64,000 nt of DNA from Dongshaea marina. Lineage in GTDB: Bacteria > Pseudomonadota > Gammaproteobacteria > Enterobacterales > Aeromonadaceae. Each line of letters opens with the position of its first letter. Position 1 is the stretch's first letter. Under the pieces are notes generated by a model. The model saw only the letters and a list, made by a program, of their open reading frames with translations. It made no database searches and was not told the origin of the DNA. Location of the stretch: NCBI RefSeq assembly GCF_003072645.1, contig NZ_CP028897.1, positions 57,501 to 121,500 of the forward strand, read 5' to 3'. Both the position numbers and the translations under genes were made by a program. Shown one piece after another: positions 47,527 through 56,501 of the stretch.

Positions 47527-48567
47527 GGCGTTGTTTTCTAAATCCGAGTCTGATAATTGACTTGTACCCATTCAGGCAGCTTGCTGCCTGACAGGCATAC
47601 CAAGCCCGATCACTTTGTTTAAAGCTTTAACTCCGGCCAAGGCTTCCCCAACCTGACCGTTATAACAACGTAAGCTCAGCTGTGGAGAATTGAGCTGTTT
47701 GTAGCGAGACATTGCTGTTTCTGCTAACGAGCGCTGATGGTAGTCGTTGTCATGCTTCCATTGTGAAAGCTGCCCATTTTTAAGCGCTTCGACAGCTTCA
47801 TTTCTGGGATGATCTCCTTTCCAGTAAGCTGCATTACTGCGGGGAGGAATCGTTGGTTTACAACCCTTTCTCTGTAACAGTGCATAGCAAGCCTCTGTAT
47901 CGTATGCACCATCTGCTGAGACTTGCTGTATCTTGCGTCGTAGTGGGTTTAATAAGGTCGGCAACACCTCGTTATCTCCAACACTATCAAGGCTGACCTC
48001 GGCTGCTATGATTTCATGAGTTTGAGCATCAACAGCCAGGTGGAGCTTGCGCCAAACTCGGCGCTTTTCTTTTCCGTGCTTGCGCATTTTCCACTCTCCC
48101 TCACCGTGGATTTTGAGCCCTGTCCCATCAACGACCACGTGAGCAACAGGGCCTCGGCTGGGGCGGCGATATTTTATCTCAACGGTCTTCGCTCGTTTGC
48201 TGATACAGCTATAAGTCGGTGACTTAAGAGGAACATTCATGAGCTGAAAGACCGAATCAAGGAATCCTTGCAACCCCCTCAGTGGAAGGCTGAATACTCC
48301 TTTGAGCATCAACGCGGTTTCGATAGCGGTATCACTGAACGTGAAGCCTCTTCCTCTGTCGCCATGGTGCTCCTGACAATGCCAGTTTTTGACTGCATTC
48401 TCATCCAACCAGAAGGTGATCGAGCCACGCTTTACCAATGCTTTATTGTATTGAGACCAGTTCTTGATTTTGCCGTTGGATTTACCCATTTGAAGCTTCC
48501 CATCATGACGATGGGAGATCAGATCTTGCTCAAACCAAAAGGTTCCATCGATTTAGGAAACAACGCC
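47527..48567 (-). mobile_element. IS903-like insertion sequence (IS5 family)
   Basis: A 1041-bp element. The 18-bp terminal inverted repeats are GGCGTTGTTTTCTAAATC at the left and GATTTAGGAAACAACGCC at the right (one mismatch), close to IS903 ends (GGCTTTGTTGAATAAATC). It is flanked by perfect 9-bp direct repeats GTAATGGAC. It contains one transposase gene on the minus strand. Intact ends, an intact transposase and a perfect duplication point to recent insertion. Confidence 0.95.
47572..48489 (-). CDS. IS5-family (IS903 group) transposase
   Basis: A 305-residue DDE transposase, as long as the IS903 protein (307). The N-terminal part is KNWSQYNKALVKRGSITFWLDE. The catalytic core is HVVVDGTGLKIHGEGEWKMRKHG (first D), QVSADGAYDTEACYALL (second D) and the C-terminal RSLAETAMSRYKQLNSPQLSLRCYNGQ holding the E. 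The reading frame is intact. Confidence 0.95.
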   Translation of the reverse strand: MGKSNGKIKNWSQYNKALVKRGSITFWLDENAVKNWHCQEHHGDRGRGFTFSDTAIETALMLKGVFSLPLRGLQGFLDSVFQLMNVPLKSPTYSCISKRAKTVEIKYRRPSRGPVAHVVVDGTGLKIHGEGEWKMRKHGKEKRRVWRKLHLAVDAQTHEIIAAEVSLDSVGDNEVLPTLLNPLRRKIQQVSADGAYDTEACYALLQRKGCKPTIPPRSNAAYWKGDHPRNEAVEALKNGQLSQWKHDNDYHQRSLAETAMSRYKQLNSPQLSLRCYNGQVGEALAGVKALNKVIGLGMPVRQQAA

Positions 48568-48576
48568 GTAATGGAC
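48568..48576. repeat. Target-site duplication, right
   Basis: GTAATGGAC, identical to 47518-47526. Confidence 0.9.
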
Positions 48577-48752
48577 TATAAATCACTCTTCTCTCCACAG
48601 AGTTGATTTACTTTAGATGACAGGAGAAGTAATTCTTTTCTTGAACTATATTTATAATGCAAGGAGGCGACATATACTAACTTAGGTAGATTATAAATAT
48701 TTTTTGCCAATATTTACCCTTAAGTTAATGGTAAGTTTAGTTAAGCTCGGAT

Positions 48753-49649
48753 CTAGTCCTTAATTGGAATGCAGATGTCGAATATCCAAAAGCGAGACTG
48801 ACGATCTCTATCTGCATTTCCAATATAATCATAACGTATAAAACTAGGTTTATGCGCACATTCATAGCCGCGTTTAAATAACTCTATCCACGCATCATCT
48901 GTAGCTTTTACAAAATAATCAATGTTATTGAATTCGTAATGGCACACTAAATATTTCCCTCCTTTCAGAACTTGAACAGATAGAGGGCAATTCCTTGCTT
49001 CTTCATGTGTTAGTAATACCCCTGCATCCATACGACATTTGTTGCCCTCAGTTATATTGGATACATCCCAGTACACGCCAAAAGTATGTCGATCTCCTAA
49101 ATATTCAAGCGGCCTTATTTTAGAGTATAGTTCTTCAAATGCTCCTATTGCATTCTCAATCCCATAAGATCCTCGTTTTCGTATGTAAGCTATAGAGTAA
49201 TCAGGGAGGGTCGTTAGCTCACTATTGATAATTAATGATTTATATTCTTCTAATTTATTCACTTCCAGCTGTGAATTGAGAAGCCATTGATCCTGAACTT
49301 TTCCGGCATGGTGCTTTCTGAAATCGGAGGGAGAGAGGCTGAACTGTTTCTTAAATGATCTTGAAAAGTTTTGAGGATTGGAGAACCCGAATTCATAAGC
49401 TACTTCTGTGATTTCAAGCTGTGGATTTGTTAGTAGCTTAGATGCTGTCAAATTTAAGCGTGTACGCCGGGTGAACTCAGCTACAGTCTCACCCTCTATT
49501 GCCTTGAATATTCTATGGAAGTGATATTTAGAAATAGCGCATTTCTCAGAAATAACTTCAAGTGTTAGATCCTCATCCATAATATGATGACTGATAAAAT
49601 TCATCGCAACTTGGATTCGACTATGATAATTGGTTGATGATGGATCCAT
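48753..49649 (-). CDS. AraC-family regulator with GyrI-like effector domain
   Basis: A 298-residue protein. Residues about 8-110 form an AraC double helix-turn-helix (LTLEVISEKCAISKYHFHRIFKAIEGETVAEFTRRTRL, then ITEVAYEFGFSNPQNFSRSFKKQFSLSPSDFRKHH). Residues about 135-298 form a GyrI/Rob-like ligand domain (YSIAYIRKRGSYGIENAIGAFEELYSKI, ending FDICIPIKD). This domain order is that of Rob-like sensors of small toxic compounds. AT-rich codon use fits the local accessory region. No obvious target gene is adjacent. Confidence 0.88.
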   Translation of the reverse strand: MDPSSTNYHSRIQVAMNFISHHIMDEDLTLEVISEKCAISKYHFHRIFKAIEGETVAEFTRRTRLNLTASKLLTNPQLEITEVAYEFGFSNPQNFSRSFKKQFSLSPSDFRKHHAGKVQDQWLLNSQLEVNKLEEYKSLIINSELTTLPDYSIAYIRKRGSYGIENAIGAFEELYSKIRPLEYLGDRHTFGVYWDVSNITEGNKCRMDAGVLLTHEEARNCPLSVQVLKGGKYLVCHYEFNNIDYFVKATDDAWIELFKRGYECAHKPSFIRYDYIGNADRDRQSRFWIFDICIPIKD

Positions 49650-50391
49650 AACTTTAAACTCAACACTTTATTGATGATTTATAAATATCAGTATAGAGCC
49701 TTTCTGGTTTTAGTGCGCTTTTTTGAGCATGTCTCAGCTCGGATCTCATATCATGATGTGAAAATTGTACCTTACTGAGACTCTGGCCTTAGTCACAGGG
49801 AGGACCTACAGCATGCCGGTTATGATTAAGTTATTGACATACACCTCTTTCACTGCTGAGTCTTAGCTATCTTTTCCGACTGGATCAACATGAAGGGTTG
49901 TGTAGATCAAAACCTGTGGCAATACTATATGTTTGGTATCAGATATTTCACCATCAGTCTACTCTGGAGTAAAGACTCCCTAATTTCCAGTCCGCCATGT
50001 TCCCGATCGAGCCCGCGCCATGGTGGAACGTGTTGACTCTGGTTGCCCGAAGCTCTCCTATTAAAATCTCATAGGGAAAGTTAGCCTAAGTAATCATATT
50101 TTTTCAGGTTAGCAAGATTTGATAAGTGCCAAGGGTTAAAATGCTTTAGACTGCAAAACAGTGGTATTAATCTTATGATATGGATACTTATGGCGCAAGA
50201 TATGATAAGGCTCTACTGCAAGATTAAACCACTTTAAATAAAGCTCTCACTGAAATTGGAGTATATTTAAACGTTCTACTGTACACTCCAAAGAGAATTT
50301 TAAATATGTCTCAATGTATCTGCTTTTGTTATTCATGTATGTCTCTGGAAATACGATCAGGTATTTAGTTTTTATTTTAAGGTTGATTTTT
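49650..50391. other. Long AT-rich intergenic region, no gene recognised
   Basis: About 740 bases without a supportable gene. Codon-like order and ribosome-binding sites are absent. A short GC-richer patch at about 50000-50060 may be a remnant of something older, but I cannot identify it. Confidence 0.45.
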
Positions 50392-51069
50392 ATGGGTAAA
50401 ATAATCAGGTTGCCAATCATTTTTTTTATCGCATTTGCTGCTGTTGGATGTTCCGCTATTGGAACAGCTGTTAGTCATCATAGGTTAGAGACAGAGACGT
50501 TAATGAGTAACAGTATGTTTTTATCTCCGGATGCTAATCAGGTCCCTCCAACTATATTTGTAATGATAACTAATACCAGCGCCTATCCTAAATTCAAAAT
50601 AGATAGTTCACTTATTAATAAATTGAAGGAAAAAGGATATCAAATAACATCTAATAGCCGACGAGCAAGCTATGTTTTACAAGTTAACATCTTACAAGTT
50701 GGTCGAAACAGTGAAACAGCAGCTAAGGAAATGATGAGCTCTGGATATGGAGGATCTCTTCAGGGGATTGCATCAGGAGTAGCTATTGCTGCAGAAGGAG
50801 GAGGAGATATTGTTATTGGTGGACTAGCAGGTGGTGTTTCTACAACTGTGGCAGATAATTTTATTAAGAATGTTACATATAGTGTGATCAGTGATGTTAA
50901 GTTAGTTCAAAATTTTAATAATGAACCATCAATAACAAATAAGACTCGAGTTCTAAGTACTGCCAATAAGGTAAACCTTGACTTTTATTCCTCTCAAGAA
51001 AGTCTTGAAACTGGCTTGGTTAACTCATTGTCTGGAATATTTATTAATAGAAATTCATGTAAAGAGTAA
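50392..51069 (+). CDS. traT: TraT-like complement-resistance/surface-exclusion lipoprotein
   Basis: A 225-residue outer-membrane lipoprotein. The signal peptide ends at AAVGC (about residue 20). It then follows the TraT pattern: SAIGTAVSHHRLETETLMSNSMFLSP, IFVMITNTSAYPKFKI, LKEKGYQITSNSRRASYVLQVNILQVG, a glycine-rich hydrophobic hairpin (GGSLQGIASGVAIAAEGGGDIVIGGLAGGV), NVTYSVISDVKLV and TRVLSTANKVNLDF. TraT of F-type plasmids blocks mating-pair formation and gives serum resistance. Here it is chromosomal-looking, in AT-rich DNA beside an IS element, without other tra genes. Start ATG 50392 is chosen for the lipoprotein signal. Confidence 0.85.
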   Translation: MGKIIRLPIIFFIAFAAVGCSAIGTAVSHHRLETETLMSNSMFLSPDANQVPPTIFVMITNTSAYPKFKIDSSLINKLKEKGYQITSNSRRASYVLQVNILQVGRNSETAAKEMMSSGYGGSLQGIASGVAIAAEGGGDIVIGGLAGGVSTTVADNFIKNVTYSVISDVKLVQNFNNEPSITNKTRVLSTANKVNLDFYSSQESLETGLVNSLSGIFINRNSCKE

Positions 51070-51073
51070 TATA

Positions 51074-51577
51074 ATGAAAAATCTAGTCGCGCTATTAATT
51101 AATAGTGTTTTATCAATTTTTTTAGTTGTTTCTCTTTGCTCCTGTGCCAACCAATATCATTCACAGAATATTGGAGAAGGAGTTGTAGAGAAAAGCATTA
51201 AGATAAAAAAAGAAGATATTGCTGAGGCAATTGGAAGAGATTCAACTAAGCAAGGTTGGTCTGGAGCAAAAACAGGAGCTATTACTGGAGCTGGTTTAGG
51301 ATTACTCACAGGGCCTTTTGCAATCATTGTTTCACCCATTTTAGCAACTGCCGGTGGAATTACAGGTTCGCTAGTTGGTAGTGTTAAAGGATCAATTCAT
51401 GGCTATACAGAGAGTAAGGACAAGTATCTATATAGCTATGCTGTAAAAAACAAAAAATACAACAAGATATATATAGTGCATCAATACGATAAATATAGAA
51501 TCCCTGATGGTTCTTTGGTTGATATTTTTATTGATGTCAGTAATATATATTTTATAAGAAAGGTAAGTGATAAATAA
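51074..51577 (+). CDS. Glycine-zipper lipoprotein, hypothetical
   Basis: A 167-residue protein starting 4 nt after traT. The signal peptide ends in LCSC (about Cys24). The middle ([51 protein letters not shown]) is a glycine-zipper hairpin, as in outer-membrane or pore-like lipoproteins. The tail is Lys/Tyr-rich and basic. No family name recognised. Tight linkage to traT and a similar Gly-rich membrane hairpin suggest the two act together in the outer membrane (inference). Confidence 0.7.
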   Translation: MKNLVALLINSVLSIFLVVSLCSCANQYHSQNIGEGVVEKSIKIKKEDIAEAIGRDSTKQGWSGAKTGAITGAGLGLLTGPFAIIVSPILATAGGITGSLVGSVKGSIHGYTESKDKYLYSYAVKNKKYNKIYIVHQYDKYRIPDGSLVDIFIDVSNIYFIRKVSDK

Positions 51578-51650
51578 ATAGCTTCTCCATCCTCTGATGA
51601 TGGCATGCTTAATATCCATATTAGTAAAATTAAGGATGCCATAATCTTGA

Positions 51651-51853
51651 GGGTTTCTGGGGTTTCTGGGGTTTCTGGGGTTTCTGGGGTTTCTGGGGTT
51701 TCTGGGGTTTCTGGGGTTTCTGGGGTTTCTGGGGTTTCTGGGGTTTCTGGGGTTTCTGGGGTTTCTGGGGTTTCTGGGGTTTCTGGGGTTTCTGGGGTTT
51801 CTGGGGTTTCTGGGGTTTCTGGGGTTTCTGGGGTTTCTGGGGTTTCTGGGGTT
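51651..51853. repeat. GGGGTTTCT minisatellite, about 22 copies
   Basis: A perfect tandem array of a 9-bp unit (GGGGTTTCT in the printed phase) over about 203 bp. The unit length is a multiple of three and no frame contains a stop, so both strands stay open; one frame reads Val-Ser-Gly repeats. Four-G tracts every 9 nt could form G-quadruplexes. An ORF over it (51605-51898) has no good ribosome-binding site. It lies just after the glycine-zipper gene. Confidence 0.95.
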
Positions 51854-52037
51854 ACAGGTATTTTTATATATACTGTTAAATGTTCTGGAAAACGGTGATT
51901 AAAATTTTTATATAATTAATCATTATTCTCATAATGGTAATACTATAGTGGTTAATTAATTTTAAAATCTATAGTTAGCCTGAGATAAAGATAGTCCTGA
52001 TGTTGATTGGAGTGTGGCAGATTTTCTTGTTGAGAGG

Positions 52038-52070
52038 CATGGTGGTTGATTTATTCAATCAGCCACCATG
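52038..52070. terminator. Hairpin after the 52081 gene
   Basis: CATGGTGGTTGATT, 5-nt loop, AATCAGCCACCATG: 14-bp stem with one G-T pair. It sits 11 nt past the stop of the minus-strand gene. No clear T tract, so a weak terminator or stabilising hairpin. Confidence 0.5.
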
Positions 52071-52080
52071 CGAACGTTGG

Positions 52081-52440
52081 TCAGGATTCGCTCACAATTT
52101 TATTTGCCGAATCAATGGCCCGGTCGAGCTCATCAAGGTTATAGACATCGGTATTTAAAGCACTACAGCGGATCCTTAATCCCCTGGAACCGAGAGAGAC
52201 ATGCATGAACTTCTTAATGATCGCTATGATTGCCGGGTTGAGAAAATCGTTTAAGGACTCGACCTCAAACATGATGAGGAGCTTGCAGTGATAACCGACC
52301 TCAAAGTCTAATAGTTTTACTCCGCTATCTTGAAGTTCCTTATAGACCTCATCTGACATCTGATACTTTTCATGCTCGGCGATGGCCAGATCATCTCGAT
52401 CAAAGAGTTCAAGCTCAACAACATCCGTGTTATCGTTCAT
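52081..52440 (-). CDS. Hypothetical acidic protein, 119 residues
   Basis: A soluble protein with an acidic N-terminus (MNDNTDVVELELFDRDDLAI), a middle with KLLDFEVGYHCKLLIMFEVESL and a C-terminus IRCSALNTDVYNLDELDRAIDSANKIV. The start is ATG 52440, with AAGGAG 6 nt before it; the frame stays open to 52494. No family is recognised. A second small acidic protein follows upstream on the same strand (52670-52921) and ends with a similar D-L-D...DR-x-I helix. Confidence 0.65.
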   Translation of the reverse strand: MNDNTDVVELELFDRDDLAIAEHEKYQMSDEVYKELQDSGVKLLDFEVGYHCKLLIMFEVESLNDFLNPAIIAIIKKFMHVSLGSRGLRIRCSALNTDVYNLDELDRAIDSANKIVSES

Positions 52441-52669
52441 CTGTTTCTCCTTAGACGGATGGGTATCCACATTAAAAGTATAGGCCAACATCATTTACCG
52501 ATGAAAGGGCCACAGACTCGAAAAGAGCCTTCTTCCTGATGGCAAAGTTGTTGTGCAAACAGCGCGTCAAGGGACTCGCTCAGGGCACAAAACCCGTGCT
52601 GAATCCTGTGTGCGAATATTGAGTTGATTTTATTATTCTCGCGTGGAGTCTCAGCCAAGCTTTGATCCC

Positions 52670-52921
52670 TTATTCAGCCTGATCGGCCAGAACCATCATG
52701 ATCCCTTGCAAGGTGGCGATGACTCTGTCAATGGTGCCCGTATCCAGATCCCATTTACGGGCATCGAAGTAAAACAGCACTGTCTTATCCAGACCTAAAC
52801 GCGAGGATTCGAGTTGTTCTACTGTCATCTCAAAATGATCTTCAGTGTCGTCTGCTATGCTGGCGTTGAAGCAGATGACCCCCTCCCTATATTCAATCTC
52901 CACATGGGTTACATCAAGCAT
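52670..52921 (-). CDS. Hypothetical acidic protein, 83 residues
   Basis: A small soluble protein: HVEIEYREGVICFNASIADDTEDHFEMTVEQLESS, then VLFYFDARKWDLDTGTIDRVIATLQGIM. Alternating beta strands then a C-terminal helix. The Shine-Dalgarno is weak (GGTGAT). No family is recognised. About 230 nt upstream of the other acidic protein gene on the same strand; the pair may be co-expressed, but there is room for a promoter between them. Confidence 0.55.
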   Translation of the reverse strand: MLDVTHVEIEYREGVICFNASIADDTEDHFEMTVEQLESSRLGLDKTVLFYFDARKWDLDTGTIDRVIATLQGIMMVLADQAE

Positions 52922-53049
52922 GATCCATCACCGGTTATTATCTGAAAAAAGCTCACTGAGCCGAACAGCTCTATTTTTCCGTAGATTGGATTCAGTTTCA
53001 ATCGGCAGAGAGTATCAGGGAGGGATAGGGGTTAAGTGATGAATCAAAC

Positions 53050-53073
53050 GTGCCCCATCCTGAGATGGGGCAC
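53050..53073 (-). terminator. Hairpin terminator of ilvC
   Basis: GTGCCCCATC-CTGA-GATGGGGCAC: perfect 10-bp stem, 29 nt past the ilvC stop. On the minus strand it is followed by GTTTGATT, a short T-rich tail. Confidence 0.7.
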
Positions 53074-53101
53074 CGGAAGTGATGGGGCTGTGTGAGCGGG
53101 A

Positions 53102-54586
53102 TTATCCGCCGACACTGATCTGCTTCATGTCTTTCATATAGCAGCGCAGGGTACGGCCGATGGCTTCGATCGGGTGAGCGCGAACTGCTTCATTCACCTC
53201 GATGAGGCGCAGGGTATCGACACCGTTATCGGTAGCATCCAGGCCTTTGCCGATCACCTGAGTATCCAGCTCTGGCATCAGGTGATCGCGCAGTGCCGGG
53301 GTTGCGGCATGGGCAAACAGGTAGCAACCATACTCGGCGGTATCTGAGATAATGACATTCATCTCATAGAGGCGCTTGCGCGCTATGGTATTTGCGATCA
53401 GTGGCAGTTCATGGAGTGACTCATAATAGGCAGACTCATCAATGATCCCCGAAGAGCACATCACCTCAAATGCCAGCTCCACGCCTGCCTTGACGAAGGC
53501 AACCAGCAAGATGCCCTTGTCAAAATACTCCTGCTCGCGGATCTCATCTTTATACTCAGGAGCGGTTTCAAAACCGCTGCTACGTGTCTGCTCGCGCCAG
53601 CTTAGCAGGTTGCGATCATCATCGGCCCAGTCTTCCATCATCACCCGTGAAAACTCGCCGCTGATGATGTCATCCATGTGCTTTTGGAACAGTGGCTTGA
53701 GCTGTTGTTTGAGGGTCTGTGCCAGATCAAAAGCACGGATCTTAGCCGGGTTACTCAGGCGGTCCATCATGGCGGTGATCCCGCCCTGTTTGAGTGCTTC
53801 GGTGATGGTTTCCCAGCCATACTGGATAAGCTTGGCCGCATAGGCTGCATCAATGCCTTCGCTCACCATCTTGTCATAACTGAGCAGAGAGCCCGCCTGT
53901 AATACACCACAGAGTATGGTCTGCTCACCCATCAGGTCCGATTTAACTTCGGCGACAAAAGAGGATTCGAGCACTCCGGCGCGATCGCCACCGGTTGCGC
54001 TGGCCCAGGCCTTAGCGATGGCTAACCCTTCACCTCTGGGATCGTTTTGCGGGTGAACAGCAATCAGGGTCGGTACCCCAAAGCCTCGTTTATACTCCTC
54101 GCGAACCTCACTACCCGGACACTTGGGAGCAACCATCACTACAGTGATGTCTTCGCGGATCTGCTGACCAACCTCGACGATATTAAAGCCGTGGGAGTAT
54201 CCCAGAGTGGCGCCCTGTTTCATCAGGGGCATCACGGCTTCAACCACAGGAGAGTGCTGCTTGTCCGGAGTCAGATTGATCACCAGGTCGGCGGTTGGGA
54301 TCAGCTGCTGATAGCTGCCAACGGTAAAGCCATTATTGGTCGCATTCTGATAGGATGTGCGCTGTTCGGCGATTGCCTGATCGCGTAGGGTATAGCTGAC
54401 ATCCAGGCCGCTATCACGCATATTAAGGCCCTGGTTTAGTCCCTGGGCTCCACACCCGACAATGACAATCTTCTTACCGTGCAAGGCATTGGCGCCATCG
54501 TTGAATTCATCGCGGGACATAAAACGGCAGCGGCCCAGCTGGTCCAGCTGCTGGCGCAGGTTCAGGCTATTGAAGTAGTTTGCCAT
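53102..54586 (-). CDS. ilvC: Ketol-acid reductoisomerase (class II)
   Basis: A 494-residue enzyme of branched-chain amino acid synthesis (isomeroreduction of acetolactate and acetohydroxybutyrate with NADPH). It has the long class II form seen in E. coli (491). NADPH-binding [24 protein letters not shown] lies near residue 45. [29 protein letters not shown] and the duplicated C-terminal knotted domain ([24 protein letters not shown]) are present. Start [14 protein letters not shown] at 54586 follows GGAG. Divergent from ilvY, its activator. Confidence 0.97.
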   Translation of the reverse strand: MANYFNSLNLRQQLDQLGRCRFMSRDEFNDGANALHGKKIVIVGCGAQGLNQGLNMRDSGLDVSYTLRDQAIAEQRTSYQNATNNGFTVGSYQQLIPTADLVINLTPDKQHSPVVEAVMPLMKQGATLGYSHGFNIVEVGQQIREDITVVMVAPKCPGSEVREEYKRGFGVPTLIAVHPQNDPRGEGLAIAKAWASATGGDRAGVLESSFVAEVKSDLMGEQTILCGVLQAGSLLSYDKMVSEGIDAAYAAKLIQYGWETITEALKQGGITAMMDRLSNPAKIRAFDLAQTLKQQLKPLFQKHMDDIISGEFSRVMMEDWADDDRNLLSWREQTRSSGFETAPEYKDEIREQEYFDKGILLVAFVKAGVELAFEVMCSSGIIDESAYYESLHELPLIANTIARKRLYEMNVIISDTAEYGCYLFAHAATPALRDHLMPELDTQVIGKGLDATDNGVDTLRLIEVNEAVRAHPIEAIGRTLRCYMKDMKQISVGG

Positions 54587-54650
54587 CGGTTTCTCCAAAA
54601 CAAATGGGTGGGTGTTTCTTGATACTAACCCAAGCCTTTTGTTGTCTAAA

Positions 54651-54666
54651 ATGCTATATTCGGCAT
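54651..54666. promoter_or_regulatory. Possible IlvY (LysR-type) binding site
   Basis: ATGC-TATATTCG-GCAT, an inverted repeat in the 112-bp gap between ilvC and ilvY. LysR-type regulators bind such T-N11-A repeats between divergent genes. Confidence 0.4.
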
Positions 54667-54698
54667 GTGTAATTGTGTTTTTTGCAATAAGGTGGGAT

Positions 54699-55568
54699 GT
54701 GAATTTAAAGCTGCTCCATCAATTTATTCATCTGTGTGACTCGCGCCACTTTGGCAAGACGGCCCGGGCGATGCATATCAGTCCTTCGGCCCTGAGTCGC
54801 AGCATCGCCAGGCTTGAGGAGTCACTGGGTCACCCGCTATTTGTGCGGGATAATCGCCAGGTGACTCTCACCCTGGCTGGTAAGCAGCTGTTACCGGTTG
54901 CCCAGTCGATGTTGGAGCAGTGGCAGCAGCTCAGGGGGGAGTTGGCTGCTCATTCGCAGCAGCTCAGTGGTGAGCTGCGTTTTTACTGCTCGGTGACCGC
55001 CAGTCATAGCTATCTTCCTCCTCTGCTCGGTGAGTTTCGCCTCAACTGTCCCGGGGTTTCCATTAAGCTGATGACGGGGGATCCGGCACTGGCGATCCGT
55101 CAGGTGATTGAAGATCGCTGTGATATGGCTATCACCGCCCGCCCACGCCAGCTCCCGGATAAGCTGGCCTTTAACAAGATTGGTGATATCCCCCTGATGA
55201 TGCTTGCTCCTCTTCAGCCTGCCGGGTGGGCTGAGTTACTGCAGCAGCAGCCGACTCCCTGGGATCATCTACCTATGATTCTGCCCGAGTCAGGGGCGGC
55301 CCGTGAGCATATCGATGAGTGGTTGAGTCGCCAGGAGGTAGAGCCCAGGATCTATGCTGAGGTTGCTGGTCATGAGGCGATTATCAGCATGGTTGCATTG
55401 GGGACCGGAGTCGGCATTGCACCCGAGGTGGTGCTTAATGCCAGCCCTGTTCGTGATCGGGTGGTGCGCCTCGATGCCGGGTTTATTGAGCCTTTTGAGC
55501 TCGGGATCTGCTGTCTTAAATCCCGGCTCAATGAGCCGTTGATCCAGGCGATGTGGCAGTTGGCTTAG
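54699..55568 (+). CDS. ilvY: LysR-family activator IlvY
   Basis: A 289-residue LysR-type regulator that activates ilvC when acetolactate or acetohydroxybutyrate is bound. The N-terminal helix-turn-helix is [39 protein letters not shown], very close to E. coli IlvY. The effector domain includes [30 protein letters not shown] and [25 protein letters not shown]. The start is GTG 54699 after AAGGTGGGAT, matching the enteric N-terminus; upstream ATG frames are not family-like. Divergent from ilvC. Its stop lies 10 nt from that of the convergent PAS-GGDEF gene. Confidence 0.93.
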   Translation: MNLKLLHQFIHLCDSRHFGKTARAMHISPSALSRSIARLEESLGHPLFVRDNRQVTLTLAGKQLLPVAQSMLEQWQQLRGELAAHSQQLSGELRFYCSVTASHSYLPPLLGEFRLNCPGVSIKLMTGDPALAIRQVIEDRCDMAITARPRQLPDKLAFNKIGDIPLMMLAPLQPAGWAELLQQQPTPWDHLPMILPESGAAREHIDEWLSRQEVEPRIYAEVAGHEAIISMVALGTGVGIAPEVVLNASPVRDRVVRLDAGFIEPFELGICCLKSRLNEPLIQAMWQLA

Positions 55569-55578
55569 TGCTGAGGAA

Positions 55579-56472
55579 TCAGGCGATGCCGTTTCGTCCC
55601 GAGCGCTTGACCTTGAAAAGTGCCTTATCAGCGCGCCTTAGAGTATCGGAGAAATTGATATCCTTTTCCTCGGCTTGGGCTATTCCTATGCTGATACCGA
55701 GTTGGGTGCGATCAGTACTATTTTGGACATGCAGTTGATTCACTGCGGATTTAAGCTTTTCGGCTACTTTTCTGGCATCCTGATACCGGCTAAAAGGCAG
55801 TAGAATGCAAAACTCGTCGCCACCGATTCGGGCTGCACTGTCATGCAACCTCAGTTCTCCCTGAAAAGTCTGAGCTATCTCCCTGAGAGCCTGATCTCCG
55901 GCAGCATGGCCATAGATATCATTAATAGGCTTAAACTTGTCGACATCTATCATTAAAACAGAGTAATACTCACGTTTTCTGGTGAACCTGGAGTGTTCAT
56001 CATTGAGTCGTTCTTCAAAGGCCCGGCGATTCAAGAGGCCGGTCAGAGGATCGGTGGTCGCTAAAAATTGCAGCTGTTCCTCTATTAACTTTTGCTCTGT
56101 GACATCTCTTTCGATGGCGGCGAAGTGGGTCACTTGCCCTGACTCATCACGAAGCGGGATGATGTTCATATCCAGCCAGTAGGCACGCCCCGATTTCGAA
56201 TAGTTTTTCAGAGTTGCCTGAATGGCAACCTGTTGCTTAAGGGCCTGGCGGATTTTATCCCGGGTTTCTTGACAGATATCGTCATCGCGCTGCAGAAATC
56301 TTGGATTTTGTCCGACAGACTCCTGGAAGCTATAGCCGGTGAGCTGAGTGAAGGCATGATTGACGTAAACAATTTCAGGGCCGGGATCATCCAGGGGAGC
56401 CGCCTTGGTGACGACGATAACATCTCTTGCGTTGTGGACGATCGCTTCAAAATTGAAATTAAATCTTTGCAT
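55579..56472 (-). CDS. PAS-GGDEF diguanylate cyclase
   Basis: A 297-residue cytoplasmic signalling protein. Residues about 8-125 form a PAS/PAC unit (EIVYVNHAFTQLTGYSFQES, GQNPRFLQRDD, ATLKNYSKSGRAYWLDMNIIPLRDESGQVTHFAAIERDVTEQK). Residues 135-297 form a GGDEF domain with intact ARIGGDEFCIL (217-221) and an RLHD product-inhibition site 5 residues before it, so it should make c-di-GMP and be feedback-inhibited. The PAS core resembles LOV domains, but the flavin-adduct Cys is replaced by Pro (GQNPRFLQ). Start ATG 56472 follows AGGGAAG. Confidence 0.9.
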   Translation of the reverse strand: MQRFNFNFEAIVHNARDVIVVTKAAPLDDPGPEIVYVNHAFTQLTGYSFQESVGQNPRFLQRDDDICQETRDKIRQALKQQVAIQATLKNYSKSGRAYWLDMNIIPLRDESGQVTHFAAIERDVTEQKLIEEQLQFLATTDPLTGLLNRRAFEERLNDEHSRFTRKREYYSVLMIDVDKFKPINDIYGHAAGDQALREIAQTFQGELRLHDSAARIGGDEFCILLPFSRYQDARKVAEKLKSAVNQLHVQNSTDRTQLGISIGIAQAEEKDINFSDTLRRADKALFKVKRSGRNGIA

Positions 56473-56501
56473 GTTGGCTTGCTTCCCTTGAGCCTGAGTT
56501 C

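Noticed and set aside
49800-50100. Possible insertion-element remnant
   Set aside because: No inverted repeats or transposase fragment could be found by eye.
51651-51853. CRISPR array
   Set aside because: The units are 9 bp, contiguous and without spacers; no cas genes nearby.
51605-51898. Val-Ser-Gly repeat protein over the minisatellite
   Set aside because: No convincing ribosome-binding site, and any 9-bp repeat without a stop is open in all frames. Kept only as a possibility in the finding.
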